From CAYNFH01 sp964396385 (lineage in GTDB: Bacteria > Armatimonadota > Chthonomonadetes > Chthonomonadales > CAJBBX01), in contig CAYNFH010000089.1 in assembly GCA_964396385.1 (NCBI GenBank), positions 1-24,364 of the forward strand: DNA of 24,364 nt. The letters run 5' to 3'. Of the stretch, positions 22,042-24,364 are shown in pieces. How positions within the stretch are numbered: position 1 is the stretch's first letter; every line of letters begins with the position of its first letter. The notes below the pieces were generated by a model that saw only the letters and a program-made list of their open reading frames with translations, ran no database searches and was not told where the DNA came from. The position numbers and the translations under genes were made by a program.

Positions 22042-22832
22042 CTTCCACAGCCGCTCCTCAACCCTCAACCGGGGTGCCCAGCCCCGCCACCGGTCCGAGG
22101 GGCTGGGACAACCATCAACCATCAACCAGCCTCACCCCCGAGCAGGTGCGGCTCTTCCGCCACAACGGCTTTCTCAAGCTGCCCATCCTGCTGGAGGAGG
22201 CGACCGTTGCGGCGCTCAAAGACGCCGTCTGGCGCCACATCCGGGAGGAGATCCAGCCGGTAGTAAAGGACCGGCAGGGCCGGGTGGTGCGGATCTCCAG
22301 CCTGTGGCAGCGGGGTGCGCCCTTCCAGGAGGTCCTCTCCTCGCCGGCGGTGTTGGACGCGCTGGAGAGCCTCCTCGGGCCGAACATTGAGCTGGTGCTC
22401 AACCGGCACAACCACGCCACGCTCCGGATGACCGACGATGCCGGAGAGTACTTCCACCGGGACGTGCTGCAGTGGACCCGCACCATCTTCACGATCATCT
22501 TCTACTTGCAGGAGACGAACCTTGCCAACGGCTGCACGCGCGTAGTGCCCGGCACCCACATGCTGCCTGGATTTGAGACTAATTCGGTAGAGGAGCAAGA
22601 GAGCGTCCTCCGAGGCGGCATCCTGGACCAGGCCGTGCCGGTCCCCATGCCGGCGGGAGGCATGCTGGTGATAGACAGCCTGCTCATCCACGCGCCCGGC
22701 AGGAACACGACCGCGGGAACGCGCATGAGCATGACCGCGGGCTACCACAGCGTGGATGAGCTCCTTCCGCCGGACCCTGAGCGGCGCGTGCTGGTGCGCG
22801 GCCAGCATGTGTACCTGGGCAATGATCGGTAA
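22038..22832 (+). CDS. Phytanoyl-CoA dioxygenase (PhyH) family oxygenase, copy 3
   Basis: This is a 264-residue probable Fe(II)/2-oxoglutarate dioxygenase. The metal triad is His140-x-Asp142 (EYFHRDVLQW) and His218 (LLIHAPGRN), with Arg229 (GTRMSM) for 2-oxoglutarate. The conserved domain begins at about residue 32 (LTPEQVRLFRHNGFLKLP). Residues 1-31 are low complexity and are encoded by two heptamer arrays and a 9-bp stem-loop, so this extension is repeat-derived. The ATG overlaps the isomerase stop by ATGA, which supports the start despite the odd N-terminus. Just downstream a frame starting at GTG 22841 (RPFHAFKEGEPYFVYLDP) looks protein-like for about 33 residues; it could be a small gene or a displaced C-terminus of this one. 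The substrate is unknown but probably shared with the isomerase. Confidence 0.9.
   Translation: MTSTAAPQPSTGVPSPATGPRGWDNHQPSTSLTPEQVRLFRHNGFLKLPILLEEATVAALKDAVWRHIREEIQPVVKDRQGRVVRISSLWQRGAPFQEVLSSPAVLDALESLLGPNIELVLNRHNHATLRMTDDAGEYFHRDVLQWTRTIFTIIFYLQETNLANGCTRVVPGTHMLPGFETNSVEEQESVLRGGILDQAVPVPMPAGGMLVIDSLLIHAPGRNTTAGTRMSMTAGYHSVDELLPPDPERRVLVRGQHVYLGNDR
22056..22128. repeat. Heptamer arrays and stem-loop inside the PhyH copy 3 gene
   Basis: CCTCAAC occurs twice (22056-22069). A CCCAGCCCC / GGGGCTGGG stem follows (22077-22085 with 22099-22107), then ACAACCA, TCAACCA, TCAACCA (22108-22128). All of it lies within codons 7-31 of the gene, keeping the frame open. Confidence 0.75.
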
Positions 22833-22951
22833 GACCAGAAGTGCGCCCGTTCCACGCCTTCAAGGAGGGCGAGCCGTACTTCGTCTACCTGGATCCGGCG
22901 GCAGCCAATCGCGTGCCCACCGATCCCCAATTCTGGGGGAGGGGCTGCTCG

Positions 22952-22975
22952 GGTGTTCAGGTGTTCAGGTGTTCA
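22952..22975. repeat. Octamer array, unit GGTGTTCA
   Basis: Three identical 8-bp units. The last one contains the TGA stop codon (minus strand) of the 22973-24046 gene. Together with 22833-22951, this fills the gap between PhyH copy 3 and that gene. Confidence 0.8.
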
Positions 22976-24046
22976 TGGAATGTGGGTGACTCTGCCCTTT
23001 TGGTGATCGCCTACTGCGTCGTGGGGGCATTTCCATCGGGGCTCTTGCCAGCGCTGCTGCAGGCCCGGTCCGTAGACCCGGTCAGCTCTGAACAGAAGGG
23101 TACGCACCACCTCGCCTATCTCTTCTCCGACCTGCTCCGCCACGAACAGAAAGTCATCCCACCTATCCCGGCTCATTCGGAGGATGCAGGGATAGTTGTC
23201 GGTGCGGATGAGCTCCAGGGCCAAGTCTTTGCGCACTTCATCGGGTTCCTGGGCCATGGCGCTCCTGATGAGCTGGAGGCGCTCCTCAGTCGTGAGTCGG
23301 GAGTCGTGAGTCGTGAGAGCGGATTCCGGAGAGGAAGGCGTGAGATCTTGTCTCAAATTGCCGGGCTCCTCCTGCTGGGCGGCGTCCGTCTGGTGGAGGT
23401 CTTGAGAGAGCAGATGAAGGAGCTCCCGGCGCTGCTCCTCTGTGTAGGTGCACTGGAGCCAGGACAGCAGCTCCTGAGGAGACAGGCCGGCGGGGGGCTC
23501 AGGTTGTGCAGCGCTGCACGAATTGGCAGAGGCGGCTCTGGTGCTGGCGCGGGGCTTTGTTCTTGCTTTGCGGAGCTCTCTCAGCTTGGTGGTCCACTCC
23601 TCTTCCGAGATGCTGCCGGTTGTGATCTCCTGGATGAGGGAGAAGCGCTCCTTCTCTTCTTCCGGAGCGAGCAGGAGGAAGCTGTTCCAGCTCACCGGCG
23701 CATTTCTGTACTGCTTTGGAAACCGAGCGGCTACGTATCCGCAGCGGCGGACGTTCTCTGACCGGTAGCCCGGCATCTCCTGCGCCGCTTTCCTGGCCTT
23801 CTCTCCCCATTGCGCTACTCCCGAGTTGTACCAGTCTCCGATGGCGAAGCTCATCTGGACTCGGTTTTGGCGGGTGGTGGTTGTGAGCTGGTGTCCTTGT
23901 TGCAGCCAGTGCTCCAGGTGGTCGTAGGCAGTGGCTTCGTCCTGGTAGTGGAGAACAGGGCGGGATTCCTGAGGCGCGGGCGTACGCAAGCGTTTGAAGG
24001 TGCTAAGAAGGGTGGCGTTCTTGGTTTTTCCAGAAATGATTGGCAT
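22973..24046 (-). CDS. Unknown protein with a DNA-binding-like helical region
   Basis: I do not recognise a named family. The ATG at 24046 has AAAGGAA about eight bases upstream and a normal N-terminus (MPIISGKTKNATLLSTFKR); the longer frame to 24172 has no such site. Of 357 residues, about 50-165 are helical: an FAIGDWYN segment, YRSENVRRCGYVAARFPKQY, then SWNSFLLLAPEEEKERF and ISEEEWTTKLRELRKAR. The latter resembles a short module (tryptophan-rich start, acidic helix, then a W-x-x-x-L-R helix) seen in phage and plasmid replication or regulatory proteins. This is a pattern comparison only. Residues about 242-253 are encoded by a heptamer array (THDSRLTTEE). The C-terminal third (RDRWDDFLFVAEQVGEEIGEV) is predicted helical. 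Its stop lies in an octamer repeat. Confidence 0.7.
   Translation of the reverse strand: MPIISGKTKNATLLSTFKRLRTPAPQESRPVLHYQDEATAYDHLEHWLQQGHQLTTTTRQNRVQMSFAIGDWYNSGVAQWGEKARKAAQEMPGYRSENVRRCGYVAARFPKQYRNAPVSWNSFLLLAPEEEKERFSLIQEITTGSISEEEWTTKLRELRKARTKPRASTRAASANSCSAAQPEPPAGLSPQELLSWLQCTYTEEQRRELLHLLSQDLHQTDAAQQEEPGNLRQDLTPSSPESALTTHDSRLTTEERLQLIRSAMAQEPDEVRKDLALELIRTDNYPCILRMSRDRWDDFLFVAEQVGEEIGEVVRTLLFRADRVYGPGLQQRWQEPRWKCPHDAVGDHQKGRVTHIP
23287..23321. repeat. Heptamer array, unit GAGTCGT, inside the unknown gene
   Basis: Five 7-bp units read CAGTCGT, GAGTCGG, GAGTCGT, GAGTCGT and GAGAGCG. The complementary unit ACGACTC forms the array at 4751-4778 in the amidase. Both genes therefore encode the peptide THDSRL from the same repeat. 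Confidence 0.85.
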
Positions 24047-24314
24047 GTGACGTGTTCCTTTGGTAGACCCCTCACCCTCTGGCAGGGGCACGTTCGTGCT
24101 CAGCCTCACGGCAGCGAGATCTCGATGGGCTCTACTGGCTCGAGCAGAGACCGTTGAGCGCATCGGTGCCAAGCTGTTGGGAGCGCGAGGAGGGAGCCTG
24201 TGTCCAGCTCGGCTCCCCCCGCCGAGCTATTCTGCGGCGTCAAGCACATGGTCACTCTGATTTGCTCAGGTGCCGGTTCTTAGTACAGCAGTTCTGTCTC
24301 TTGCCGCCCTGTGT
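24047..24314. other. Terminal intergenic region
   Basis: No supported gene. An 8-bp stem-loop (AGCTCGGC / GCCGAGCT at 24206-24228, loop of seven bases) lies upstream of the unknown minus-strand gene and may terminate a transcript entering from the right. Open frames here are short and unlike any family. Confidence 0.5.

Positions 24315-24364
<50 letters not shown>

Overview
The window is GC-rich bacterial chromosomal DNA from what looks like a free-living saprophytic bacterium with a large genome. The gene set includes a GH44 beta-glycanase, a DUF4380 protein, a Tat-exported Gfo/Idh/MocA oxidoreductase and aldo/keto reductase, a sulfatase-superfamily enzyme, three different phytanoyl-CoA dioxygenase (PhyH) family proteins, a secreted subtilase with a repeat domain, and Uma2 and DUF234 genes. 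This mix is typical of Armatimonadota and Planctomycetota-like soil or biofilm bacteria. I lean to Armatimonadota, but no rRNA or marker gene settles it. The right end is a 50-base G run, which most likely marks a contig end with a sequencing artefact.

Layout. 1-270: nothing supported. 271-2511 (+): secreted S8 protease with six C-terminal GP(Y/F)xGW repeats. 2585-2622: perfect palindrome between convergent genes. 2646-4277 (-): DUF2934/histone-H1-like protein and WecB. 4284-4471: three different 7-bp repeat arrays. 4488-6841 (+): cell-wall amidase and Gfo/Idh/MocA oxidoreductase. 6857-7111 (-): AF2212-like small protein. 7203-8592 (+): DUF4380 protein and a small coiled-coil membrane protein. 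8725-10752 (-): membrane GGDEF plus HD-GYP protein. 11020-11562 (+): secreted FlgO/CsgG-like protein with a clear terminator. 11788-14251 (+): PhyH, a broken aldo/keto reductase, a small antitoxin-like gene and a Uma2 nuclease. 14542-16698 (+): sulfatase-like enzyme and DUF1439 protein. 16596-21044 (-): small hypothetical, PhyH, GH44 and DUF234 ATPase. 21073-21102: 30-bp palindrome in a divergent intergenic region. 21133-22832 (+): sugar isomerase and PhyH, overlapping by ATGA. 22973-24046 (-): unknown protein. After that comes the contig end.

How it fits together. Several small operons (PhyH with aldo/keto reductase; isomerase with PhyH; Gfo/Idh/MocA; sulfatase-like; GH44; DUF4380) suggest uptake and oxidative or reductive remodelling of plant- or biofilm-derived carbohydrates. 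The amidase, WecB and c-di-GMP enzyme bear on the cell envelope and on lifestyle switching.

The most unusual layer is the repeats. At least a dozen arrays of degenerate 7-bp units, each locus with its own unit sequence, and a few of 8-bp units lie between genes. In at least three genes they lie inside reading frames as linker or terminal extensions. A 128-bp MITE-like element is present twice (about 94% identical by eye), and a TGTCATCC(C/T)GAG-type dispersed repeat lies upstream of the DUF1439 gene. The most striking single observation is an amber codon exactly at the catalytic-lysine position of the aldo/keto reductase, with the frame otherwise intact on both sides.
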